A stretch of DNA of 9,451 nt from Deltaproteobacteria bacterium (GTDB lineage: Bacteria > Desulfobacterota > Desulfobacteria > Desulfobacterales > ETH-SRB1): contig QMMZ01000040.1 of NCBI GenBank assembly GCA_003647525.1, positions 1 through 9,451 of the forward strand, written 5' to 3'. Below are positions 1 to 6,229 of the stretch, one piece after another (the first letter of the stretch is position 1; each line of letters begins with the position of its first letter). The notes beneath the pieces were generated by a model, which saw only the letters and a list, made by a program, of their open reading frames with translations, was not told where the DNA came from and did not search any database. The position numbers and the translations under genes are program-made.

Positions 1-348
1 ATAGAAATTCCCGAAATAGTTCTGGTGGAAATTTTAGTTAACGCTTTGGTGCATAGAGACTACTTTATCCATGATTCAATAAAACTCTTTGTTTTCGAGA
101 ACAGGATAGAAATAAAAAGCCCGGGCAAATTGCCGAACAACCTTACTGTCGAAGATATCAAACATGGGATTCAGCGGCGTTCAAGGAATGTCATTCTTAC
201 TTCTTTTGTAAGTGATATATTACCGTATAGAGGTGTGGGGAGCGGTATCCTGAAAGCATTAAAAGCTTATCCTATGATTGATTTTGAGAATAATACTCAA
301 GCTGAATATTTCAAAGTTATTATTTACAGGCCTGAGGAAACGAGATGA
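1..348 (+). CDS. ATP-binding protein of the AlbA_2 / HATPase_c_4 (RecG-related) family, 3' part only
   Basis: The reading frame is open from the first base, so the gene starts outside the window; 115 C-terminal residues are visible. A GTG at 25 is internal and not a credible start, because residues before it (EIPEIVL) already fit the family. The visible part matches the end of the HATPase_c_4 domain of proteins often called 'ATP-dependent DNA helicase-related' or 'transcriptional regulator': EILVNALVHRDY (the N-box-like segment), then an RIEIKSPGKLP segment, then GVGSGI, ending FKVIIYRP. Such proteins usually carry an N-terminal AlbA_2 (Schlafen-like) domain, here off the edge, and often a C-terminal winged helix. 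This one stops right after the ATPase fold, so the winged helix is absent. The biochemical role of the family is poorly defined; regulation or defence is possible. It points toward the Hsp70 cluster and shares no operon with it. Confidence 0.8.
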   Translation: MEIPEIVLVEILVNALVHRDYFIHDSIKLFVFENRIEIKSPGKLPNNLTVEDIKHGIQRRSRNVILTSFVSDILPYRGVGSGILKALKAYPMIDFENNTQAEYFKVIIYRPEETR

Positions 349-367
349 GTTGACATTTATTATTTCC

Positions 368-419
368 AAAAAAGAAAAAACAATTTACAGCAACATGGTG
401 CCGCTTGACTCCGGCGTTG
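368..419 (-). terminator. Possible weak intrinsic terminator of the Hsp70 cluster
   Basis: Read on the minus strand, an imperfect hairpin (CAAC GCCG, 8-nt loop, CGGC, 5-nt bulge, GTTG; 391-419) lies about 55 nt past the stop of the larger Hsp70 gene. It is followed, after some 10 nt, by a T-rich run (complement of the A-rich 368-380). The stem is short and bulged and the T-run is not directly adjacent, so this is a tentative call. Nothing better is visible between 349 and 474. Confidence 0.25.
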
Positions 420-474
420 AATATCAATTTGCAGCCGAAAACCAAGCCTTATAAAACGTTTGAAAAAATACGGG

Positions 475-3339
475 TTAGTGAAGAACCAATCCTGACGGAA
501 GGGTTTCACCGAAAATAGCATTTTCTTCACTTTTAGCCATTGGAACTACATCTTCTAAAAATTTTATATGAGGACCTAAGATATCATATTGATTCATCCA
601 GTCTATTATGATGTTTATAATTGATGAATCAAGATCTCTCATTCGATCACCGGTTTTGCGGGCAAGCTGAGCCATTGCCATACCAACCGGTTTTGGATTG
701 CGCCACGTCCTGGACAGTATTTCTTCAATCCATGAAGATATTTCTTCAGGAGGAATTACCCTGTCAACAGGGCCATAAAGAAGTTCACGAGCACCTATTC
801 GCGAAAGAGACCATAAATACTGGGGGTTGCATTTTTTGGGTTTAATCTCTGAAAGAAGCATACGCCCCCATTGAATCTTATCTTTTACCAGAAGCCTTTC
901 CATATTCGCAACCGCCATCCAGATTTCCAGACGCTCCTGGTGCGGTACTCTGCACTTTGTTCCCTTTTTAGGCATTATAATGGGAGCAAGTTCCTGAATG
1001 AACTGTCTTTGCTGCCCTGCGCTAAGCCCCCCTGCCACTCTTCTCCACAATATCCACCATTCAGAACATACCTGTGCATTTCTTGAATGAATAGTACCAT
1101 GCTTATGAATCTTCCATAAACTCTTTACCCGATACTCATCAAAACCATCTCCAAATCCCGGCCTCATACAAAATCCAATCAGATTAAGCCACCTGCTTTC
1201 ATGTTCAGGCCCGAAAGTACGAGTTTCAACAAGTTTAATCAGCTCGTCGGAAATTCTCCGAATAAATCCAAGCGGCCATCTTTCCCTGGATCTTCCGACT
1301 TTTTTTGTTACAACCTTACCTGAAGTTTTAAGCGCGCTGCTATCTGTTCTGTCCGAAAAGATAGTTTCAACATATGAACAAACTTCATCCACAATAGAGT
1401 CTTCAAATATTTCTTTGTCAGTGATATCTACAGGTGTTAATGCATCCCGTAATTGAAACTGTAACTTCCAGCGATGATTGCTTGTTAGAGAACGACACCA
1501 TAGAGCAAGTGTGCCCATTTCAGTATAATCTGATTCAATCCGAACAGGAATCCCTGTCTTAACGCCTTTCTTTCCATACTGAACAACTGTTTGTATGGGC
1601 GGAAGGTACGTCAGTGAATCGTCTATCTCAACAAGGTCGCCGCATCTGTCTCCTGAACGAAAGCTTGAGCTGTAAACATCAAAACTAACCGGCTGATTTG
1701 CAAGAACCTCAAATTTTTTGTCCTTCAGCTCAATAGTTGTGCCCTCCTCAAGACCGCGTTCTACCAGACAGACAGCAAATTTTTTATCAGTCTTTTTTGG
1801 TAACCCTTCAATAGTATCTGACTCCTTTTTTGAAATACCCAGATAATAAGCTCTTGCACTTCCACTTCCAACCCGCACTCCCTTTCCAGTCTTAACAAGG
1901 CCGTAGTATGATGCACCAAGCGCAACAGAAAGATCAGGATCTTTATTTTCTAATACTCGAGGAAGATCAGAAGAAAAATCAGATTTTTTTTCATTATTCG
2001 ACGTTCGATGTTGGACGTTCGATGTTGGACGTTCATCTTTTAATCTGTTCTTAAACCAGTAACGTATGGCAGCTCTTATTCTCTCCTGAATAACAGCAGG
2101 TTTTAATGATCCGCCATTAAAAAGGATAAGATCAGGAGCATGATCTTCCCTGTTTAATACTTTTATAACATCCTCTTTATGTTTATCCAGGAAATTGCCC
2201 AGATGCCTTGTTATGGCTGGCTCCTGTTCATATGGAAGACCAAATTCAGTTATTCCTTCCCTGATATTTATTTTCTTTATGTCTTTTGGATCAGCAAGCG
2301 GAAAAAAACCTTCCAGCACTGTTTTCTCAATCTCTTTACGCCCGAGTTCTGCTGAAACCGTTCCCGCAATAAGCTTGCTGCCCTCCCCCATTAATGTAAT
2401 TTTTTCTGATTCCGCATCTTCGTTTAAAATGTTTTCCTTGGCCTTTCTGCACTGATGGCATAGAGTTCTCCACCTGTCCCCGCTTAAAGATATCCTTTTT
2501 TTGGACAAACGCTGTTCTATATTGCTTGCAAGCGCAAGATCAACATTGTCACCTCCGAGGATTAAATGATCTCCAACCGCTATCCTCTCGAACCTGGGGC
2601 TTCCCTCAACCTCTCTCAAAGTTATCAATGTAAAATCAGTAGTCCCGCCCCCAACATCGCAGACAAGAATAAGCTCATTCGGATTTACAAATTTATTCCA
2701 ATTATGCTCATGACGAATCAACCAGCTATAAAAAGCCGCAAGAGGTTCTTCCAGTAAAGTTACATTGCTTAAACCAGCCATTGATGCGGCTTCAACTGTA
2801 AGATCGCGGGCAACTTCATCAAATGAGGCAGGCACAGTTATAATTATTATCTGGTTTTCAAGATATAGATCCTCATCATCGCCTTTTGAGCTGTTCCACG
2901 CTTTTTTTATATGTTTCAGATATGATGCGGTAGCCTCAACAGGTGAAATTTTAAATACCTCATCACCTGCTCCCCAGGGAAGAATCCGGGCTTTTCTATC
3001 CACATTACTGTGGCAAAGCCAGCTTTTTGCAGATGATACAAGTCTGCCAGGTACTTTTGCCCCATGATCTCTTGCAAAAGCTCCGACAAAATTTTTTTCA
3101 TCGCTTGTCCATGGAAGTGATACAGCCTCTTCTGAAATATCATACTTCCCCGGGATATAGAGAAACGATGGTAAAACAGGAAGTCTGGAAACTTCTCCAA
3201 AACCTGTCAGTTGAGGAACTTTAAATATCTTTGTTTTATACTTCTTTTTTGTATCCGACAGAAGATCCACATACGATACAGCAGAATTGGTAGTCCCTAA
3301 ATCAATACCTATTATGAAATGTTTCTCAAGAAGATCCAA
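475..3339 (-). CDS. Large Hsp70-family ATPase with C-terminal DUF3731-type domain (954 aa)
   Basis: This is an Hsp70-like protein of unknown substrate. Numbering from the proposed TTG start: phosphate-1 motif IIGIDLGTTNSAV at 9-21, VPASF near 169, LEEPLAA near 196 (NEPTAA in DnaK), phosphate-2 CDVGGGTTDFTL at 227-238, adenosine-side GDHLILGGDN at 256, FNGGSLKP at 407, DLSVALGASYYGL at 469. A reduced beta-sandwich-like substrate domain follows to about 630. There is no DnaK-type helical lid. Residues from about 645 to the end form an extra domain resembling DUF3731 (segments RERWPLGFIRRI, RWLNLIGFCMRPGFG, EWWILWRRVAGGLSAGQQ). Residues 436-450 (ERPTSNVQHRTSNNE) come from a 7-bp tandem repeat in the DNA and sit where the neighbouring Hsp70 has a much shorter loop. 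The start: TTG at 3339 has AGGGAG 10 nt upstream and aligns with the neighbour's N-terminus. An ATG at 3414 would add 25 residues without homology or a ribosome site. Overlap with the previous gene is 14 nt, suggesting coupled translation. Confidence 0.9.
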   Translation of the reverse strand: MDLLEKHFIIGIDLGTTNSAVSYVDLLSDTKKKYKTKIFKVPQLTGFGEVSRLPVLPSFLYIPGKYDISEEAVSLPWTSDEKNFVGAFARDHGAKVPGRLVSSAKSWLCHSNVDRKARILPWGAGDEVFKISPVEATASYLKHIKKAWNSSKGDDEDLYLENQIIIITVPASFDEVARDLTVEAASMAGLSNVTLLEEPLAAFYSWLIRHEHNWNKFVNPNELILVCDVGGGTTDFTLITLREVEGSPRFERIAVGDHLILGGDNVDLALASNIEQRLSKKRISLSGDRWRTLCHQCRKAKENILNEDAESEKITLMGEGSKLIAGTVSAELGRKEIEKTVLEGFFPLADPKDIKKINIREGITEFGLPYEQEPAITRHLGNFLDKHKEDVIKVLNREDHAPDLILFNGGSLKPAVIQERIRAAIRYWFKNRLKDERPTSNVQHRTSNNEKKSDFSSDLPRVLENKDPDLSVALGASYYGLVKTGKGVRVGSGSARAYYLGISKKESDTIEGLPKKTDKKFAVCLVERGLEEGTTIELKDKKFEVLANQPVSFDVYSSSFRSGDRCGDLVEIDDSLTYLPPIQTVVQYGKKGVKTGIPVRIESDYTEMGTLALWCRSLTSNHRWKLQFQLRDALTPVDITDKEIFEDSIVDEVCSYVETIFSDRTDSSALKTSGKVVTKKVGRSRERWPLGFIRRISDELIKLVETRTFGPEHESRWLNLIGFCMRPGFGDGFDEYRVKSLWKIHKHGTIHSRNAQVCSEWWILWRRVAGGLSAGQQRQFIQELAPIIMPKKGTKCRVPHQERLEIWMAVANMERLLVKDKIQWGRMLLSEIKPKKCNPQYLWSLSRIGARELLYGPVDRVIPPEEISSWIEEILSRTWRNPKPVGMAMAQLARKTGDRMRDLDSSIINIIIDWMNQYDILGPHIKFLEDVVPMAKSEENAIFGETLPSGLVLH
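1997..2034. repeat. 7-bp-period tandem repeat (TTSGAYG, five units) inside the large Hsp70 gene
   Basis: Five consecutive heptamers of consensus TTSGAYG (S = C or G, Y = C or T) run from 1997 to 2031, followed by a partial unit. Two copies of the 14-mer TTCGATGTTGGACG (2004-2017 and 2018-2031) are identical. The tract is stop-free in every frame on both strands and is translated in frame on the minus strand as part of ERPTSNVQHRTSNNE. Tracts of this kind are, to my knowledge, normally intergenic in deltaproteobacterial genomes. Confidence 0.9.
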
Positions 3340-5152
3340 AATTTTCTTTCTCCCTGACGTTAAACTCCAGTTTCCATCTGCGGTCATCCTCCCTGGCAAC
3401 ACACCATAATTCAAGAGTTCCGACTTCTGTTATATCTATTTCGAGGTTTACGGGAATAACGCTGCCATAATCTCCATCCAGCGTGGTCTCAATTGTTGCT
3501 ATCTCATTAATTTCGTTAATCTCATCTTCCCAGTCATCAACCACCGTACCTAATGAATCTTCAGGTCTTAATGATGATCCTAAAAAATCAAATTTTACAG
3601 GTTCACCTACCACTATAATAAATTCCTGATCTTCAAGTTTTGCTTTGGTACCTTCCTCCATACCGAAAGGTGCAACACAAAGCGCCCTTGTTGGAGCAGG
3701 CATACCTGGCACCGCAGGCATTGATGCGGCAATACCTATGTAGTATGACTGGCCAAGACCGCTTCGAATGCGTATGCCTTCTCCGCGCCTTGCCAGGCCA
3801 TAATAAACAGCCCCCCTTGCAACAGACAAATCAAAATCTTTTGTATCAATCTCTTTGATAGATGAGGAGCTTCCATATCCAGCCCAGGATGATAATACTT
3901 CCTTTATGCGTTTTCTTACAGGCTCGGGTTTCATAACGCCGCCATTAAAAATAATAGCATTGGGCGCCCTGTTACTTTCACCATCAATTTTATGCCTGCC
4001 AAGAAAGGATGCAAGGTGATGCGTAATTGCAGGATCTGATTCATACGAAAGACCAATCTCCTTTAGACCTGTCTTTTGATTTGTTATGGGCTCGGCAGTT
4101 ATCTCACACTCTGGGAAAAAACCGTCAAGAATGATCTGCTGCACATCATTCATTGAAAGTTCCGTCTTGATTGTACCACCTATCAAACTGCTGCCCCTGC
4201 CCAGTATTGTAACAGGATAGTTCTTTTTTTCAGGATCAGATAATACATTTTCCTTTGCTTTGCGGCAACTGTGCCAAAGGCCACGCATCTGCCATGGATC
4301 GAGTTTAGTGCCTTTTGCGGCCATCTGTCTTGAAACAGAATACGCAATGGCCAGATCCATGTTATCACCTCCTACAAGAAGATGATCACCAACAGCTATC
4401 CTTTCCAGTAAAAGCTCACCATCATTATCAGATACATTGATTAAGCTGAAATCACTTGTGCCTCCGCCGATATCACATACAAGAACAAGGTCTCCCTCTT
4501 TAATGCTATCTCTCCATTGATTACCTGAAGATTCGATCCATGCATAAAATGCAGCCTGGGGTTCTTCAAGTATAGTGACATTTGATAGACCTGCCATACT
4601 TGCTGATTTTACAGTAAGTTCTCTTGCAACAGCATCAAACGAAGCTGGAACAGTTAAAAAAATCTCCTGATTTTGAATGAATAATTTTTCATCATCCCCA
4701 GCTATTATGTTATTCCATGCATCGCGAATATGCTGTAATATGGTTGCTGAAGCTTCAACCGGCGAAAGCTTCGGCTGTTTGTCTTCACCCCCCCATGGAA
4801 GAACCGGCTTATTCCTGTCAATCATTGTGTTGCAAAGCCATGATTTGGATGAAGAAATCAGGCGGCCCGGGATTTCCGCACCTCTATCTCTGGCATGCTC
4901 GCCAACAACATAATGAGTTTCATTATCCCATGGCAGATTAAGCGCTTCATCCATAACATCGTTTTTTTCGTGCATAAGAATAAAAGAAGGCAGTATTTCT
5001 CTTTTCTCTACCGTTCCCGGACCTGTTAACTGAGGTATCTTAAGCATCTTTATATTGGAAGTTTCACCCTTTATAATATTAGCTTCAGTATATGCTACAA
5101 CACTATTGGTTGTCCCTAAATCTATCCCAATTATATAAACCGGTTCAGACAA
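3326..5152 (-). CDS. Hsp70-family ATPase, short paralogue without helical lid (608 aa)
   Basis: This is an Hsp70-like protein with every nucleotide-binding signature: IIGIDLGTTNSVV at 7-19, a lysine-bearing GRLISSSKSWL at 97-107 (likely counterpart of the DnaK catalytic lysine region), VPASF at 168, LEEPQAA at 195-201, CDIGGGTSDFSL at 226-237, GDHLLVGGDNMD at 255-266, FNGGVMKP at 402-409 and DLSVARGAVYYGL at 441-453. Residues 466-602 look like a reduced beta substrate-binding domain (EEGTKAKL, then EIDITEVGTLELWC near 571-584). The chain ends there, so the alpha-helical lid and EEVD-like tail of DnaK are missing. It is a clear paralogue of the next gene: in the 28-residue stretch starting LTVKSASMAG I count 22 identities. 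Start: TTG at 5152 with AAGGAG 7 nt upstream; no ATG fits. It is likely cytoplasmic. No J-protein or GrpE gene is in the window. It probably works with its paralogue and the DUF2760 membrane protein; substrate unknown. Confidence 0.92.
   Translation of the reverse strand: MSEPVYIIGIDLGTTNSVVAYTEANIIKGETSNIKMLKIPQLTGPGTVEKREILPSFILMHEKNDVMDEALNLPWDNETHYVVGEHARDRGAEIPGRLISSSKSWLCNTMIDRNKPVLPWGGEDKQPKLSPVEASATILQHIRDAWNNIIAGDDEKLFIQNQEIFLTVPASFDAVARELTVKSASMAGLSNVTILEEPQAAFYAWIESSGNQWRDSIKEGDLVLVCDIGGGTSDFSLINVSDNDGELLLERIAVGDHLLVGGDNMDLAIAYSVSRQMAAKGTKLDPWQMRGLWHSCRKAKENVLSDPEKKNYPVTILGRGSSLIGGTIKTELSMNDVQQIILDGFFPECEITAEPITNQKTGLKEIGLSYESDPAITHHLASFLGRHKIDGESNRAPNAIIFNGGVMKPEPVRKRIKEVLSSWAGYGSSSSIKEIDTKDFDLSVARGAVYYGLARRGEGIRIRSGLGQSYYIGIAASMPAVPGMPAPTRALCVAPFGMEEGTKAKLEDQEFIIVVGEPVKFDFLGSSLRPEDSLGTVVDDWEDEINEINEIATIETTLDGDYGSVIPVNLEIDITEVGTLELWCVAREDDRRWKLEFNVREKENFGSS
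3350..3355 (-). promoter_or_regulatory. Ribosome binding site deciding the TTG start of the large Hsp70 gene
   Basis: AGGGAG on the minus strand, 10 nt before TTG at 3339-3337, lies inside the coding end of the preceding Hsp70 gene. The next ATG upstream (3414) has no comparable site. This supports start of the second Hsp70 within the 3' end of the first, consistent with translational coupling. Confidence 0.6.
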
Positions 5153-5159
5153 TATAAAA

Positions 5160-5165
5160 CTCCTT
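5160..5165 (-). promoter_or_regulatory. Ribosome binding site for the TTG start of the short Hsp70 gene
   Basis: AAGGAG on the minus strand with a 7-nt spacer to TTG at 5152-5150. The encoded N-terminus (MSEPVYIIGIDLGTT) begins six residues before the first strand of the Hsp70 ATPase domain, as expected for the family. Confidence 0.75.
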
Positions 5166-5180
5166 TTGTAACTACTCGGG

Positions 5181-5203
5181 TTTACGGTTTACGGTTCACG
5201 GTT
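5181..5203. repeat. 7-bp-period repeat (TTYACGG, three units) between DUF2760 and Hsp70 genes
   Basis: Three units of consensus TTYACGG plus a partial TT lie in the 129-bp spacer between the DUF2760 gene and the short Hsp70 gene. The same family occurs in the opposite orientation at 6077-6118, beyond the other end of the DUF2760 gene. Confidence 0.8.
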
Positions 5204-5281
5204 GGCTACTCGTTGCTAATCCAATCATCCAACCACTCGACCAGCCGCCACGTAGGACGGCCCTACCACCACTCGACCATT
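5204..5281. repeat. Spacer of mixed short repeats, GC-richer than its surroundings
   Basis: The rest of the spacer is non-coding and patchwork. It holds two exact copies of CCACTCGACCA (5233-5243 and 5269-5279, 36 bp apart). Between them is a small inverted repeat GTAGG / CCTAC (5252-5266, 5-nt loop). The 78 bp are visibly richer in G and C than the flanking genes and look like accumulated repeat debris. No promoter is convincing here, so the downstream Hsp70 genes are probably read from the promoter before the DUF2760 gene. Confidence 0.5.
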
Positions 5282-6010
5282 TTACACTATTTCGACTTCT
5301 GCGGGAGCAATTATACTGGGCTCCTGACTGCTTGACAGGGTCGGCATTTCTAATCTTTTAGCTTTCCACCCTCTGTGGCGGACTATGCCTTTAAAAGGCG
5401 GCTCACCTGTTACATTGCCTGTCAACTTTATGACAACTGGATTAAAATCCTGCTGAATTGTTATCTCGTCACCTTCTTTTTCGCGAATTACACTTTCCGG
5501 AGATATGGCTCTATCAACAACTTTCTTGCAGCTTTCGTGAATACTTCGAACAGCAGCGCCTATCTGTGAATCTTCATAATGATTAAGATCTTCGGAAAAA
5601 AAATCCATTAGACGTCCTTCCCGTTGAAACACAGAAAGCAAATGTAAAAATAATCGCCTGTCATTATTTTTCTTTTCTTTCTTGTCTAAAGAACCTTTAA
5701 CTTTTGTATCATCTTTTTTATCTGCGATTGCTTTATCAGACGTTTTTAACAAATTTACAAATAAAAACCTCATGCAAACCCAGAGCAGGATACCAATCAA
5801 ACCGAATATCCCTGCCGACATCGGCACATAATATAATCTAAATTTTTCTTCCAGCATAACAACCAGATCAATTAAATTTTTATGCCCGGATAAAACTACT
5901 TCAGCATTTGATATAACATAAAAGGTCGAATCGACCAGCAGGCATATAAAAGCCATAAAAAACATTATTATTACAAATAAACGAAAAGAACATACCTTAA
6001 TTTTATCCAT
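5282..6010 (-). CDS. Two-TM membrane protein with C-terminal DUF2760 domain (242 aa)
   Basis: This is the first gene of the cluster. Residues 9-27 and about 61-86 are hydrophobic and long enough to span the membrane as a hairpin. The N-terminus (MDKIK) and the linker at 88-119 are rich in lysine, so by the positive-inside rule both ends, and the C-terminal domain, should be cytoplasmic. Residues 118-242 match what I know of DUF2760: LHLLSVFQREGRLMDFF, QIGAAVRSIHESC, LTGNVTGEPPFKGIVRHRGW and the closing IIAPAEVEI. DUF2760 has no established function but is regularly encoded next to these two Hsp70 types in proteobacteria. I infer a membrane anchor or client-presenting partner for the Hsp70s. 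Start: ATG at 6010 has AAGGAG 8 nt upstream. An upstream in-frame ATG at 6073 lacks a ribosome site and would add non-family residues, so I did not use it. Confidence 0.88.
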   Translation of the reverse strand: MDKIKVCSFRLFVIIMFFMAFICLLVDSTFYVISNAEVVLSGHKNLIDLVVMLEEKFRLYYVPMSAGIFGLIGILLWVCMRFLFVNLLKTSDKAIADKKDDTKVKGSLDKKEKKNNDRRLFLHLLSVFQREGRLMDFFSEDLNHYEDSQIGAAVRSIHESCKKVVDRAISPESVIREKEGDEITIQQDFNPVVIKLTGNVTGEPPFKGIVRHRGWKAKRLEMPTLSSSQEPSIIAPAEVEIV

Positions 6011-6018
6011 TTTTTTAT

Positions 6019-6024
6019 CTCCTT
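6019..6024 (-). promoter_or_regulatory. Ribosome binding site fixing the DUF2760 start at 6010
   Basis: AAGGAG on the minus strand, 8 nt before ATG at 6010-6008. It argues for this start over the in-frame ATG at 6073. Confidence 0.8.
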
Positions 6025-6076
6025 CTGCGGCACTGTAACCTAAGGGCTTGGTCAAAAACAACTTATCAATCATATC

Positions 6077-6118
6077 AAACTGTAAACCGTGAACCGTGAA
6101 CTGTGAACCGTAAACCGT
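6077..6118. repeat. 7-bp-period repeat (RAACYGT, six units) upstream of the DUF2760 gene
   Basis: Six consecutive heptamers of consensus RAACYGT fill the leader between the likely promoter and the DUF2760 start. The reverse complement is the same family as 5181-5203, so two inverted arrays flank the DUF2760 gene. If transcription starts near 6154, this array lies in the 5' untranslated region of the cluster mRNA. Confidence 0.85.
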
Positions 6119-6135
6119 TACGTTTTATTTATGGC

Positions 6136-6165
6136 TTTACCTTTTTGTGGTTAAAATGTTATAAT
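6136..6165 (+). promoter_or_regulatory. Likely sigma70 promoter of the small cysteine-rich gene
   Basis: TTTACC (6136-6141), an 18-bp spacer and a perfect TATAAT (6160-6165) preceded by TG one base away (6157-6158), that is, an extended -10. Transcription would start near 6172 and run into the ORF at 6230. This is the best promoter match in the window. Confidence 0.6.
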
Positions 6166-6188
6166 AAACATAGATTGTAACATTGCAA
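6161..6188 (-). promoter_or_regulatory. Likely promoter of the DUF2760-Hsp70-Hsp70 cluster
   Basis: On the minus strand TTGCAA (6188-6183), a 16-bp spacer and TATTAT (6166-6161, one mismatch to TATAAT). Its -10 overlaps the -10 of the plus-strand promoter base for base except one position, giving the symmetric core TATAATA. The start would be near 6154, leaving a leader of about 145 nt to the DUF2760 start. Confidence 0.4.
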
Positions 6189-6229
6189 CTTTACCTCCGG
6201 CCGAAACATGCTCAGGAAATTAGATACAT

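Noticed and set aside
2765..3067. Plus-strand open frames opposite the Hsp70 genes (for example 2765-3067, 2195-2455, 4677-4913)
   Set aside because: They are antisense to well-conserved Hsp70 codons, show no recognisable domains and lack ribosome sites.
3335..3350. Possible programmed frameshift fusing the two Hsp70s (A AAT TTT heptamer in the overlap)
   Set aside because: The heptamer has the -1 slippery form, but a -1 shift leads to an early stop; the downstream gene lies in the +1 frame. A separate start with its own ribosome site explains the overlap.
3339..3414. Longer N-terminus for the large Hsp70 (ATG at 3414)
   Set aside because: It would overlap the preceding gene by 89 nt, has no good ribosome site, and adds residues with no counterpart before the Hsp70 ATPase domain; TTG at 3339 fits better.
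475..5152. Housekeeping dnaK or hscA
   Set aside because: Both proteins lack the helical lid, have a divergent NEPTAA motif and sit with DUF2760, not with dnaJ, grpE or the isc genes.
6011..6073. Upstream ATG at 6073 for the DUF2760 protein
   Set aside because: No ribosome site, non-family residues, and the strong AAGGAG at 6019-6024 points to ATG at 6010.
5181..6118. CRISPR array
   Set aside because: The repeats are 7-bp contiguous units without unique spacers; no cas genes.
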